Shown: piece after piece, positions 10,637 through 20,085 of the stretch
Layout of the letters: each line of letters starts with the position of its first letter
How positions within the stretch are numbered: the stretch's first letter is position 1
Source of the DNA: Raphanus sativus
Lineage: Eukaryota; Streptophyta; Magnoliopsida; Brassicales; Brassicaceae
DNA: 64,000 bases
Direction of reading: 5' to 3'
NCBI RefSeq assembly: GCF_000801105.2
Contig: NC_079515.1
Span: 13,764,001 to 13,828,000, forward strand
Notes under the pieces: generated by a model
What the model was told of the DNA's origin: nothing
What the model saw: the letters and a program-made list of their open reading frames with translations, nothing else
Database searches by the model: none
Program-made: the position numbers and the translations under genes

Positions 10637-10642
10637 TATAAG
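10637..10642 (+). promoter_or_regulatory. Putative promoter of the antisense gene, element B
   Basis: TATAAG box about 60 nt before the ATG at 10702, followed by a strongly CT-rich leader (about 10648-10690). Same layout as in element C. Confidence 0.5.
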
Positions 10643-10701
10643 TAGCACCTCATCTCCCTCTCATTTTTCACTCACTCCCCTTTTCTCAAATTTCAGAAAA
10701 C

Positions 10702-11843
10702 ATGGCTTTCTCTCCAAATGAAAAGAAGGATTCCGATGTTGAAATGAGTGAAGCTAACCAGGCCTCGCCGGCGCAGGATACTCCTGCTCTTACGCAGACG
10801 TTCGTCGAGGGGTTCAGTTCTTTTCAGGAAAAGATGGAGCGACGCCGTGCCGAGATGGAGTCTAGCGTGGCAGGTCCTAGTGCTACTTCCGTGGTTCCGA
10901 CTCCCGGATCCGATGTCACTTTAACTCCGGATCCTGCGGCCTTGGTTCTTGGACCCGATGTTACTCCAGTCCCGATCTCCACACTTCCAGCCTCTGGACC
11001 CGATGTCCCTTTGCTTGCTGGAGAAATTGTTGTTTCGGAGCAAGCACCCGATGTCCAGGCTCGTCCGGAGGGTTCTCCTTTGGCGCCGATAGTGGTTTCG
11101 GAGGATGCGGTGGAAGTCATGCCTCCTCCTCCAGAGAAAAAGAGGGAGATCGTCTTGGGACTTCCCGCATCCAACGCTGTTCCACCATCGAGGGGACGTT
11201 CAAGAGCTGGGGCTGTCGGATCAGCGAAGAGAAAAAGGTGTACTAGGAGTGAGGAAGGCGAGGTTTCGGCGAGACTATCGCAGCATCGCTCCAAGGTATT
11301 TCGTGAAAACCTTTTTTCCTTTGCTATCCCCTTGATTCTTACATTCTCTCGTGTGATCAGTTTGTGTCGTTGATCGACGGGATGCTTGGAGATTGCGGAC
11401 TGGAGGTTACACGCTTGTCCAAGGAGTTGGATTCGTCGCGGGAAACTCTGAAGCGTACCGAGGCTGTGCTTCAATCGATTGAGAGCACTCATGCTGCCCA
11501 GACATCAACGCTTGAAGCTAGGATCAGCGATCTCGAGCGTGATCTGGGAAAGACTGTGAGCTCGCTGCTCAAAGCGAAGGAGGAGAAGAAGAGCAAGTCC
11601 TCGGAAGTTCGACGTCTGAAGAGGCGGATCCAGCGCTTTGAGGAGACGGGAACTTGCACTGCGGTGGAGCTTGCCGGCCCGTCATCCTCGGGTACCCTGG
11701 TCCCGGGTTCGGAAATTCCAGAGGTCCAGGATGCTAGAGTTGCTGCGGACAAGGGTGGTGAGGAAGTCGGCGAGGGCAATGGCGAAGCTGTTCTTGCTTT
11801 GGGTGAGTCGGAAGATGAAGGCGGTGTCCCGGAGGACGCCTAG
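10702..11843 (+). CDS. Antisense spliced gene of element B, coiled-coil protein
   Basis: Exon 1 is 10702-11295 (198 codons), the intron 11296-11360 (65 bp, GTATTT...ATCAG), and exon 2 11361-11843; both junctions keep phase 0. The predicted product is about 358 residues. Exon 1 starts with an acidic head, then a short helix (VEGFSSFQEKMERRRAEME), then a Pro/Val/Ser-rich low-complexity part and a block with REIVLGL before basic KRKR residues that could be a nuclear signal. Exon 2 opens with FVSLIDGMLGDCG and continues as a long probable coiled coil, ending in an acidic tail. Element C has the same exon structure, and its exon 2 is longer. No enzymatic domain is recognised. It runs opposite to pol and could act as a regulator or give antisense RNA, but its function is unknown. 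The splice sites are inferred. Confidence 0.65.
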
Positions 11844-12915
11844 GTTGATCAATCCCTGAGGGGATTTTTATTTTGATTGTATTTTGGCCGTTGGCCATCA
11901 TGTATGGTTTCGGGACTGGCCGTTGGTGGCTTTGAATCCCTGCCCTTTTTAGGGCGCTGTATTGAAGTCGCGGCACGCGTTTATAAAATATTTTGCGTTT
12001 TTAGAACTTCTGTTTGTCGAAGTTAGAGGGGCAGGGTGTGAGTTGTCGTCTCATTCCTGCCTCCCTGATGATCACCGTATCCGTAGTTTGTACAAAGCGA
12101 GATTTTCCTGCGGTTTACGATTTACGCGAAAATTCGTGGAAACGTACAGACTTGAGTGAAGAGACAAGTTTTGGGATCTCGCGTCGTTGACGCTTTGCCT
12201 ATGAGATGTTAAGATACCAGCAAGGCTGGGTTTAGGGCACGACCTAGGTTTACTCTCAGACTGAGGCTGTGCGATGACAAATCGGCTTTCGTTTTGCCTG
12301 TTCGTGATTTTAACCTGATTCGTACCGTTTTAAAATCCGCGAAGTGGTATCGGCTTATATGATTTGTATGGGCACGAATCGAGCTACTTCCTTTACGAAG
12401 TGCTGAACCAAATTTGGATTTTTTGTATAGCGCGCTATGGGATCCTTGTCGGATGTAAAAGAGCCTACCCTTAGGTGGCTTGTCTGTTTAGGACGTTAGA
12501 GTTCGTTTGTTGTGATCAGCAACAACGATATGATGCCGTTTAGAAGGCGTGCGAAAGTTCTAATCGAAAAACGGATGTTCGAGCACGAAGCGACGTCTCG
12601 CAGTGCTTTGAAGTTTGTTTTTCTTATGCCATAGAGGACTTATGGGCTTTTTAGAAATCGCGGAATGTTTCCGGGCGATAGTTTTATGGTTTGTTTGATG
12701 GATACTGGATTCATTGTTAAGGCCGTTAGGCGAATTGATTGTGGAAAGTTTTCGAAAGTTCGGTTTTTTCGAAAATTGCGGGAGCGTGCGGGTGTACGCA
12801 CCCCACTCCCCCTTTTTGAATCGGGGGGATAGCTGAACCCACCGGTTGGCGAGTTGCCTACGTACCTCTTTCGAGGATCAAGCCATCTCGTAGTTCTGTT
12901 GTCCACGTTTACGCT
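11844..12915. other. Shared noncoding block, element B
   Basis: No gene supported. Counterpart of 5330-6236 and 22307-24361, with the same order of blocks: CGGGACTGGCC..TGGTGGCTTTGAATCCCT, GTTGTCGTCTCATTCCTGCC, GCCTATGAGATGTTA, GATGACAAATCGGCTTTCG, the palindrome ATAGCGCGCTAT at 12427-12438, CCCTTAGGTGGCTTGTCTGT, GTGATCAGCAACAA, then a C/T-rich run and GCCTACGTACCTCTTTCGAG just downstream of the pol stop. Confidence 0.65.
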
Positions 12916-15900
12916 CTAGTGGTAGTATTTCTTGAGATGCATAGCATTCCAAGTTCTCGGGATTTTTACGTCTTGCATGTTCGCGATTTGGTACGAACCT
13001 GGTCGGACGACTTTTATGATTTTGTATGGTCCTTCCCAGTTTGCTCCCAGTTTTCCTGCGTTTCGTTCAGCAGTGTTTTGGAAGACTTTTCGCAAGACCA
13101 GTTCACCCTCTTTGAATCTTCGATGACGCACGTTCGCGTTGTAGTATTTTGCGGCGGCCTGCTGGTAATTTTGAATTCGGATGAGGGCTTGGTCGCGACG
13201 CTCGTTGATGAGGTCAAGATTATCCAGCAGCATGGCATTGTTCAGGTCTTCCCGTTCGGGAAGAAATCTCCCCCGTACGCCGGGGAATTCTACTTCCGCC
13301 GGAATCACGCATTCTGCTCCGTAAACGAGAGCGAATGGAGTTTCCCCCGTTGCTCGTCTCGGAGTGGTTCGATGAGACCAAAGGACCCCTTCGAGTTCTT
13401 CTGCCCACCGTCCTTTTTTGGCTTCCAAGCGTTTTTTCAATCCGTCTAGGACGGTTTTGTTTATGGTTTCAGCCTGTCCATTGCACTGCGGGTATCTGGG
13501 AGTAGACTTGTTAAGTCGTATTTTCCATTTTTCGCAGAATGCCTCGAATCGAGTGGAAATAAACTGGGACCCGTTGTCCGTTACGATCTCGTATGGGACA
13601 CCGTGTCTGGTTATGATGTTTTTCCAAACGAAGTTCTCGACTTGCACGTCTTTGATACTTGCGTAGGATTCTGCTTCCACCCATTTTGAAAAGAAATCAG
13701 TGAGGACCAGCAGGAAACGTTTTTGTTTTGATTTGTGCATTGGTCCGACGATATCCATTGACCATCGCATGAAAGGGTACGGAGACGAGATAGAAGAGAG
13801 GATCTCGGCGGGCTGATGAATTGTCGGGGCGTGCCGCTGACACTTCTCGCATTTCCGAGCGTACTTCTCGCAATCCTTTACCATAGTTGGCCAGTAGAAT
13901 CCGTGGCGTTTTATTTTTGTTGCGAGAGACCTTCCGCCGGAGTGGTTTCCGCATGATCCGGAATGAACTTCTTCCATGATTTTTCTCGCCTTCTCTCCTT
14001 CCGCGCAAGTCATAAGAGGTCCGGAGAATCGCCATTTGTAGATTTCGCCTTCCACGGTTACGTATCGTGCTGCCTGGATTTTTATTTTCCGGGCTGCCCA
14101 TTTCTCCGCGGGTAGGGTACCATCTACGATGTAGGCTTTGATAGGTTGTAACCAGGGAGCGTCGCAGCCATAGTCTGTTTGGTCTGCGTCGTCTTCCGGT
14201 TGATCTTCGTTTTCTTCCGCGCCTTCGATCTGTGTTCTGATCAGGTTGGCGATCACCGGCGGTCCGATGCTTGGATGCTCTATGAATTCGACGGGAATTA
14301 TTCTCTTAAGCCCTGGATCCGAGCTTGAGGCGAGAGCGGCTAAAGCGTCAGCTTGGACGTTTTCCGAGCGGGGAATCCTGGTTAGCGCAAATTGCTGAAA
14401 ATCGTGGGCCAAGTCTTGGACGACCTTCAGATATGCGTTCATCCTTTCATCCCTTGCTTCGTATTCTCCGCTGAACTGGTTTGCGACTAACTGAGAATCG
14501 CAGTAAGCGTGAATGTTTTGGATCTTCAGCCCCTGGGCCAGTCGCAGGCCCGCAATTAGCGCCTCGTATTCTGCTTCGTTGTTGGATGCATGAAAATCCA
14601 AGCGGAATGATTGCTCGAGGATTTCTCCTGTCGGCGAAGTGAGCCGGATCCCGATTCCAGATCCTTGCTTGGTCGAAGATCCATCGACATGGAGATCCCA
14701 TGTTGACCCTGGATCCTCGTTAGTCAAATCCGTCGTGGGTAATTCTACCAAGAAGTCCGCGAGTACCTGCGATTTCGTGCAGGTCTTCGGACGATATTCG
14801 ATATCGTACTCGCTTAGTTCAATCGCCCACTTCGCGAGTCTACCAGACTGGCTTGGACTGTGTAGAATCGTCCGTAACGGAAAGGTGGTAAGTACCACGA
14901 TGGTATGAGATTGGAAATACGGTCTAAGTTTTCTTGCCGAAGTTATGACAGCGAGTGCCAATTTTTCCATCAGCGGATACCGAGTTTCGGCATCTAGTAA
15001 TGTTTTACTAATGTAGAAGACCGGTTTCTGTTCTCCGAATTCTTCTCGAATCAGGACGCCACTGACTGCTGATGTGGATACTGCGATGTAGAGGAACAAG
15101 GGCTCTCCGACTACGGGCTTTGCGAGGATAGGAGGGGTGGCCAGATACTGCTTCAGCTGTTGGAAAGCTTTCTCGCAATCCTCTGACCACTCGAACTTTT
15201 TGTTCCCCTTTAAGGTTTCGTAGAAAGGGAGACACTTATCCGTGGAGCGCGAGATGAATCGGTTTAAGGCCGCGACTCGTCCGGTTAGCCTCTGGACTTC
15301 CCGCTTGGTTCTCGGGGAAGCCATTTCTATCAGTGCGTTGATTTGTTTCGGATTGGCCTCTATTCCGCGGAATGTTACGAGGTAACCGAGAAATTCTCCC
15401 GACGCCACGGCGAATCTGCATTTTGATGGATTGAGTTTCATTTTGTGCTGGTTCAATCTCTCAAAGCATTCCTCTAGGTGGACTACGTGATCGCGTTCGT
15501 CAAGAGATTTTACCAACATATCGTCGATATACACCTCCATGGTTTTTCCGAGTTGCTCGGCAAACATCCGATTGACGAGTCGCTGATACGTGGCGCCGGC
15601 GTTCTTAAGACCGAAAGGCATTACTTTGTAGCAATAGGTTCCTCGGTCGGTAATGAATGCTGTCTTCTCGCGGTCTTCGGGATTCATCATGATTTGATTG
15701 TAACCGGAGAACGCGTCCATGAACGATAGGAGTTTGTTTCCTGCGGTCGCCTCGACTAGACGGTCGATGTGCGGAAGCGGAAAACAATCCTTCGGGCACG
15801 CTTTGTTGAGATCGGTAAAGTCAACGCATACTCGCCATTTCCCGTTCTTTTTCTTGACGACGACGGGATTGGCGAGCCAGTCGGGATATCTTACTTCTGT

Positions 15901-16815
15901 TATTGATCCAACTTTGAGGAGTCTTTCGACTTCCTCATTGACCGCAGTTGCCCGTTCGGGGCCTAGCTTTCGCCTCTTTTGTTTTACGGGTTTGTGAGTT
16001 GGATCAATGTTGAGTTCGTGACATGTTATGTTAATGTCGATTCCCGGCATATCTTCCGCAGCCCAAGCGAACGTGTTAAGGTTCTTCTTGAGACATGCGA
16101 TGAGTTCTGCTTTCAACGGATCGCGAAGATTGGCTCCAATCTCTACGCACCGCTCTGGGTTAGTCTCGTCGAGGCAGACCGAAATTACAGGTTCGCAAGT
16201 GGGCTCACGTTTCCCTTCCAGGACCTCAGCTCTTTGCGATTGCCAGAAGATTTCTGGAGGGTCCTGCGATGCTGGTTCGTGGGTTGCTTGCTTTTTTGGT
16301 TTAGTTTCGGGCTCAGAGTTTTTCCGTTTTAACCCGGCGGTCAAGCAGACTTGCGGTGCTTTACGATCTCCTTGTATCGTTTCCACTCCGGAGAGGGTCG
16401 GAAATTTGAGGCACAGATGGAAAGTCGAGGGGATCGCTCGCATGGAATTTAACCACGGAGTCCCGACGATCGCGTTATATGCTGCTGGACCGTCGACTAC
16501 CAAAAATTCTGCCGTCTTTGTGACGCTCCCGGCTCTGACCGAAAGGTCGACCGAGCCGAGGGTCATTGTGATGTTTCCTGAGAGTCCGATTATCGGATTG
16601 GGATCGTCCGTGATAGCGTTTAGGTCGATTCCCATCCTCTCGAGGGTGTTTTTATATATAATATTGGTCGAGCATCCGGTGTCGACCAATATTCTCGCTA
16701 CGTCGATGTCCTGGATCGTTAGTCTGATAACGAGGAGTTCGTCATGAGGTTTGGCTTGATCAGCCGTTGCTCTGTCCCCGAATGACACGATGTTGCGGAC
16801 AGGTGATGTGGCCAT
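12916..16815 (-). CDS. Protease-RT-RNaseH-aRNaseH-integrase polyprotein of element B
   Basis: Intact 1299-residue frame from the ATG at 16815. Protease DTGC at 45-48 with NAIVGTPW at 114-121. Reverse transcriptase about 270-480 with the first catalytic Asp in FMDAFSGY (D367) and YIDD at 429-432. The usual gypsy RNase H/tether region spans about 540-690. A second RNase H follows at about 705-835 (D711 in HVDGSS, E749 in NEAEYEAL, D773 in YCDSQL, D823 in QADALA); this archaeal-type domain is a known mark of the Tat/Ogre lineage. The integrase has an HHCC finger (H951, H958, C989, C992) and DDE residues D1021 (MDIVG), D1080 (VTDNGSQF) and E1116 (NGQAETIN), then a C-terminal basic domain. All catalytic residues seem present. 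It lacks gag altogether, so particles would have to come from another element. Confidence 0.93.
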   Translation of the reverse strand: MATSPVRNIVSFGDRATADQAKPHDELLVIRLTIQDIDVARILVDTGCSTNIIYKNTLERMGIDLNAITDDPNPIIGLSGNITMTLGSVDLSVRAGSVTKTAEFLVVDGPAAYNAIVGTPWLNSMRAIPSTFHLCLKFPTLSGVETIQGDRKAPQVCLTAGLKRKNSEPETKPKKQATHEPASQDPPEIFWQSQRAEVLEGKREPTCEPVISVCLDETNPERCVEIGANLRDPLKAELIACLKKNLNTFAWAAEDMPGIDINITCHELNIDPTHKPVKQKRRKLGPERATAVNEEVERLLKVGSITEVRYPDWLANPVVVKKKNGKWRVCVDFTDLNKACPKDCFPLPHIDRLVEATAGNKLLSFMDAFSGYNQIMMNPEDREKTAFITDRGTYCYKVMPFGLKNAGATYQRLVNRMFAEQLGKTMEVYIDDMLVKSLDERDHVVHLEECFERLNQHKMKLNPSKCRFAVASGEFLGYLVTFRGIEANPKQINALIEMASPRTKREVQRLTGRVAALNRFISRSTDKCLPFYETLKGNKKFEWSEDCEKAFQQLKQYLATPPILAKPVVGEPLFLYIAVSTSAVSGVLIREEFGEQKPVFYISKTLLDAETRYPLMEKLALAVITSARKLRPYFQSHTIVVLTTFPLRTILHSPSQSGRLAKWAIELSEYDIEYRPKTCTKSQVLADFLVELPTTDLTNEDPGSTWDLHVDGSSTKQGSGIGIRLTSPTGEILEQSFRLDFHASNNEAEYEALIAGLRLAQGLKIQNIHAYCDSQLVANQFSGEYEARDERMNAYLKVVQDLAHDFQQFALTRIPRSENVQADALAALASSSDPGLKRIIPVEFIEHPSIGPPVIANLIRTQIEGAEENEDQPEDDADQTDYGCDAPWLQPIKAYIVDGTLPAEKWAARKIKIQAARYVTVEGEIYKWRFSGPLMTCAEGEKARKIMEEVHSGSCGNHSGGRSLATKIKRHGFYWPTMVKDCEKYARKCEKCQRHAPTIHQPAEILSSISSPYPFMRWSMDIVGPMHKSKQKRFLLVLTDFFSKWVEAESYASIKDVQVENFVWKNIITRHGVPYEIVTDNGSQFISTRFEAFCEKWKIRLNKSTPRYPQCNGQAETINKTVLDGLKKRLEAKKGRWAEELEGVLWSHRTTPRRATGETPFALVYGAECVIPAEVEFPGVRGRFLPEREDLNNAMLLDNLDLINERRDQALIRIQNYQQAAAKYYNANVRHRRFKEGELVLRKVFQNTAERNAGKLGANWEGPYKIIKVVRPGSYQIANMQDVKIPRTWNAMHLKKYYH

Positions 16816-16861
16816 GCTGTTGTTACCAATCGTAGGTTTTTGAGTAAGAGAATCCGACCCC

Positions 16862-16879
16862 CCCCTCCTTCTAGCGCCA
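16862..16879 (-). other. Primer binding site, element B
   Basis: TGGCGCTAGAAGGAGGGG on the minus strand, 3 nt from the LTR, identical to the sites in A and C; consistent with tRNA-Asn. Confidence 0.75.
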
Positions 16880-17252
16880 AACTGTGGGAACCGAAATTCG
16901 CACTGTCGATTTTAGTTAAGTTAATCGAAGGAAAACTAAGTAAACCTAGTTTTCCCTGAAGGCTCGGATTCTCTGCGATAACCAAACGAAATTGATAGAA
17001 AAAGCAACGTAGCGGAAAAATTGCACTAAGGCGTTTTATTGAATAGATGGTACAATATTCTTCCGAAAAAGGGAAGTAGAGAAACGCTGAAGCGAAAAAC
17101 GACGGAAATAAAGGAGACAAAACGTTCTAAGCTTTGCTCCGCTAGTCTAACTCCTAAGTCCTAAGCTAGCAGGAATTCTCTAAGTCCCTAAGTTTCGGAT
17201 TTGCTCTCTCTCTGAGATTTTTGCTCTGCCTTTCTTCCTCTCCCAAAGCTCC

Positions 17253-17260
17253 TTTATATA
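17253..17260 (-). promoter_or_regulatory. TATA box of the 5' LTR, element B
   Basis: TATATAAA on the minus strand in the context GGAGTATATAAAGGAGC, positioned to start the genomic transcript of element B. Confidence 0.65.
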
Positions 17261-17778
17261 CTCCTCCTTATGACGGTCTAACCTTCTTCTGGGCCGCAGG
17301 GCGGGCTTCTTTCCATTTTCGTCGGCCTCCATGCTTTTCGGGAAACTTGACATTTTATCCTTCCGGAAATTTAACATTTATCTTGTTATGTAAAGATAAA
17401 CGTAAATCGTCGTATCTATCTTAGATAATCGTAAACGGACTGTCCGATCGTGTTTGGTCCCTTTCGGGCCGTTTCGAGGACTTCCGTGGTTTTCTACGAT
17501 CTTTCCGGAAGTTCTTCATTCGTTCGTAGAGTTGAGACGAGTGGTGTCTTAAGATAACCATCGCTGTTTCGTACGAAGAATTTAAGATCTTCCTTCCTGT
17601 CGATACCTTACGAGTTTCCGAAGTTTTCCCGACGGTCCTAGATTGGAGTAAGAACCGGAGTTTCGTATGCGGAATCTCAATGATTCGTCCTGCGAGGACT
17701 TGGGAAAGACTCGAAATACACACTTCCGATGGCCGGGGACTGGGATTCGTGTACGAAAGATCGTCATCCGAAGACCCG

Positions 17779-18136
17779 AGCCAGCACGGGGCTAGCCGCC
17801 CGGCGACCACGGCCAGCACGGGCGCTAGCCGCCGGCGGCCACGGCCAACGCGGGGCTAGCCGCCCGGCGGCCACGGCCAGCACAGGCGCTAGCCGCCGGC
17901 GGCCACGGCCAGCACGGGGCTAGCCGCCCGGCGGCCACGGCCAGCACGGGCGCTAGCCGCCGGCGGCCACGGCCAGCACGGGGCTAGCCGCCCGGCGGCC
18001 ACGGCCAACACGGGCGCTAGCCGCCGGCGGCCACGGCCAGCACGGGGCTAGCCGCCCGGCGGCCACGGCCATCACGGGCGCTAGCCGCCGCCGGCCACGG
18101 CCAGCACGGGGCTAGCCGCCCGGCGGCTACGGCCAA
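17779..18136. repeat. GC-rich minisatellite in LTR B (upstream copy)
   Basis: Same 64-bp dimer repeat as 9979-10400, one dimer shorter, with a few point changes. Confidence 0.9.
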
Positions 18137-18263
18137 GGCCAGGGTCGGCTGCTCGGCTCCTTTGGTTCACGGGTGTTCGTGTTCGTTTTTCGGAAGGTTT
18201 TTCGTATGACAAATAGACTTAGCCGTTGATTTCGAGATAACCGTTTTTTACCCCAACAGCAGC

Positions 18264-19465
18264 TCGCTAAAAAGGAAATAAAAGCCTAAGTTCTAAGTTG
18301 CTCTAGAGTGGTTTCTTTCTTCTGATTTCGGATCCCCTTCCTCTGCTCCTAGCCTTGCTTATATACTCCCATATGACGGTCTATTCTTGATGGGCTGAGT
18401 CTGCCGCGAGCTGGGCTTTTTCCATTTCGTCGGCCTTCGTGTTTATCGGGAAAGTTGACATTTATCCTTTCAGAAATTTGACATTTATCCTTTCGGAAGT
18501 TTAACATTTATCTTGTTATGTGAAGATAATTGTAAACCGTCGTATCTATCTTTTAGAAAATCGTAAATGGGCCGTCCGATCGGGTTTGGTCCCTTTCGGG
18601 CCGTCTTCCGGACTTACGTTGTTTCTACGATTTCTTTGAAAGAATGCTCCTACTTGGATGTCGAGTCTTTCGGAAGATCTTCGATCCATTGCTGAGGCGA
18701 ATGGTGTTTGAAGATAACCATCACCGTTTTATACGAATTCTTTCTGTCCGTTGACGTCTTACGGGTTCTCCGAAATCTTGGAGCAGGAAAAGGAGTTTTG
18801 TTTGCGGGATCTCGGAAAGTCGCAAAACACGGATTTCTGGCGACCCGGGGGCCTAGAACTTACGCACGAAGACTAGCCGCCCGACGACCCGAGCCAGCAC
18901 GGGGCTAGCCGCCCGGCGACCACGGCCGGCACGGGCGCTAGCCACCGCGGCTACGGCCAGCACGGGGGCTAGCCGCCCGACGGCCACGGCCAGCACGGGG
19001 GCTAGCCGCCCGGCGGCCACGGCCAGCACGGGCGCTAGCCGCCGGCGGCTACGGCCAGCACAGGGGCTAGCCGCCCGACGGCCACGGCCAGCACGGGCGC
19101 TAGCCGCCGGCGGCTACGGCCAGCACAGGGGCTAGCCGCCCGGCGACCACGGCCAGCACGGGCGCTAGCCGCCGCCGGCCACGGCCAGCACGGGGGCTAG
19201 CCGCCCGGCGGCACGGCCGCGACCGGAGTCGGCTGCTCGGTTTCTTCGGCTTGTGCGTGTTTTTGCGTTCTTTTTAGTTTTCCGTAGGTTTTTCCTCGTG
19301 TAGAAAACGTTTCTAGCCGTTGATTTCGAGATGATTAATCTCGATCTTAATATTTTTCCAAGGTTTCTCGATTAACAATTAGTCTCTCGAGGTTGCTCTA
19401 ACATCTTTCATGTTTTTCCGAGACTTTCGGACATCGATTTCGTCTTGACCGATTTTGACCCCAAC
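18264..19465 (-). repeat. LTR of element A, second piece
   Basis: Continues LTR A from the point of the B insertion; matches 2463-3670. It carries about 30 bp (near 18660-18690) that the partner LTR lacks. It ends GACCCCAAC followed by T rather than the expected A, so the terminal base is lost or changed. Confidence 0.9.
18871..19222. repeat. GC-rich minisatellite in LTR A (second copy)
   Basis: Same unit family as 3041-3424. Confidence 0.88.
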
Positions 19466-19711
19466 TTCTATTTTGTAACTCCTCTATTTAACGTTGAGTT
19501 GATAGACTCCTGGAGAAGACACGACTTCTCTCAATAGAGAAGACACGACTTCTCTCACACGTCTCTTATAATAATCATTACACTTGCATTTAAACTGAAT
19601 ACTTATTTCCATTTAGAAAAACTCCATCACAATCCCCATAAAATAACATTTCTCTCTCAACAAAAAGAAAAGCAAAGAAACGATTCATCATCCCCTCTCT
19701 CAACAAACAAG
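19466..19711. other. Flank of element A with hairpin repeat
   Basis: No ORF. About 19498-19556 contains two copies of the hairpin motif GAGAAGACACGACTTCTC (6-bp arms, loop ACACGA), the first inside a 35-40 bp segment also present left of element A at about 1800-1838. The rest is a CT-rich, leader-like stretch (about 19650-19711) before the ATG at 19712. Confidence 0.5.
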
Positions 19712-19846
19712 ATGACAGACTACAATAAGCTTTCTGAGGTTTCTAATAACCCCAAGATCACGGCTTGGCGTTTCAGAGTCAAAATACACAGGATCTACCC
19801 TTGCTATTCATATGCTACCCTTGCTATTGATGGTTACATTTTATGA
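19712..19846 (+). pseudogene. Truncated N-terminus resembling plant RPA1-like / Helitron OB-fold protein
   Basis: A 44-codon frame after a CT-rich leader. It encodes a short head and the stretch KITAWRFRVKIHRIYPCYSY, which resembles the first strand region of DUF223/RPA70-type OB-fold proteins carried by plant Helitrons. The likeness stops at about 19815, where the 14-mer CTACCCTTGCTATT is repeated and the frame soon ends, suggesting truncation by a small rearrangement. No helicase or Rep sequence is nearby. The identification rests on about 25 residues. Confidence 0.35.
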
Positions 19847-19971
19847 GTATACTCTATATGACTAATCAGATGTTATTCGTGTACCCCTACAGATTCGATT
19901 TTTACAATTTCATATTTTATTCTTCGTAATGAATGATTATGTGTTTGTAAAAGTCGAATTCTGTGGGGTTA
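19847..19971. other. AT-rich spacer before the foldback element
   Basis: No gene or repeat recognised. Confidence 0.4.
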
Positions 19972-20085
19972 ACATCTTGGGATTGGGCCTGTGATTACGG
20001 TCCCCTTGCTTTCAGTAGGTGGCAGATAGTTACCTAGAATTTCTTAGGTGTACCTAATTATACAGAGCAACGCAACAGCCTGTAA
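19972..20085 (+). repeat. Left inverted end of foldback element
   Basis: Inverse of 31998-32113. Modules: CTTGGGATTGGGCCTGTGAT, CCCCTTGCTTTCAGTAGGTGG, CAGATAGTTACCTAGAATTT, AGAGCAACGCAACAGCCTGT. Confidence 0.7.

Larger units (their letters stand above)
9096..18258 (-). mobile_element. Tat-like Ty3/gypsy element B (pro-pol only), nested in LTR of A
   Basis: LTRs at 9096-10522 and 16883-18258, target duplication GCAGC on both sides. The two LTRs differ by only about half a dozen substitutions that I can see, one 13-14 bp indel and one 64-bp minisatellite unit, so the insertion is recent. The internal region has an intact 1299-codon protease-polymerase frame on the minus strand, an intact spliced antisense gene on the plus strand, a primer site and a polypurine tract. 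There is no gag and no room for one: the pol ATG lies 67 nt from the LTR. Confidence 0.92.
16883..18258 (-). repeat. LTR of element B (5' LTR in coding orientation)
   Basis: 1376 bp, TGTGGGAACC to ACCCCAACA on the plus strand. Contains the TATA box 17253-17260 (minus) that would drive pol. Confidence 0.92.
2179..19465 (-). mobile_element. Tat-like Ty3/gypsy element A (gag-protease only), split by element B
   Basis: LTRs at 2179-3670 and 8812-9095 plus 18264-19465 bound an internal region of about 5.1 kb. In coding (minus) orientation the LTR begins TGTTGGGGTC and ends GGTTCCCACA. Primer site and polypurine tract are present. The sense strand carries gag plus protease (6237-8744) but no reverse transcriptase, RNase H or integrase; the plus strand carries a spliced antisense gene (3889-5329). 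The upstream LTR is interrupted by element B. A target duplication is not evident: the outer flanks are GTTTA and TTCTA, and the right LTR end lacks its final A. The element is non-autonomous by gene content and would need a polymerase supplied in trans, for example by B or C. Confidence 0.88.
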
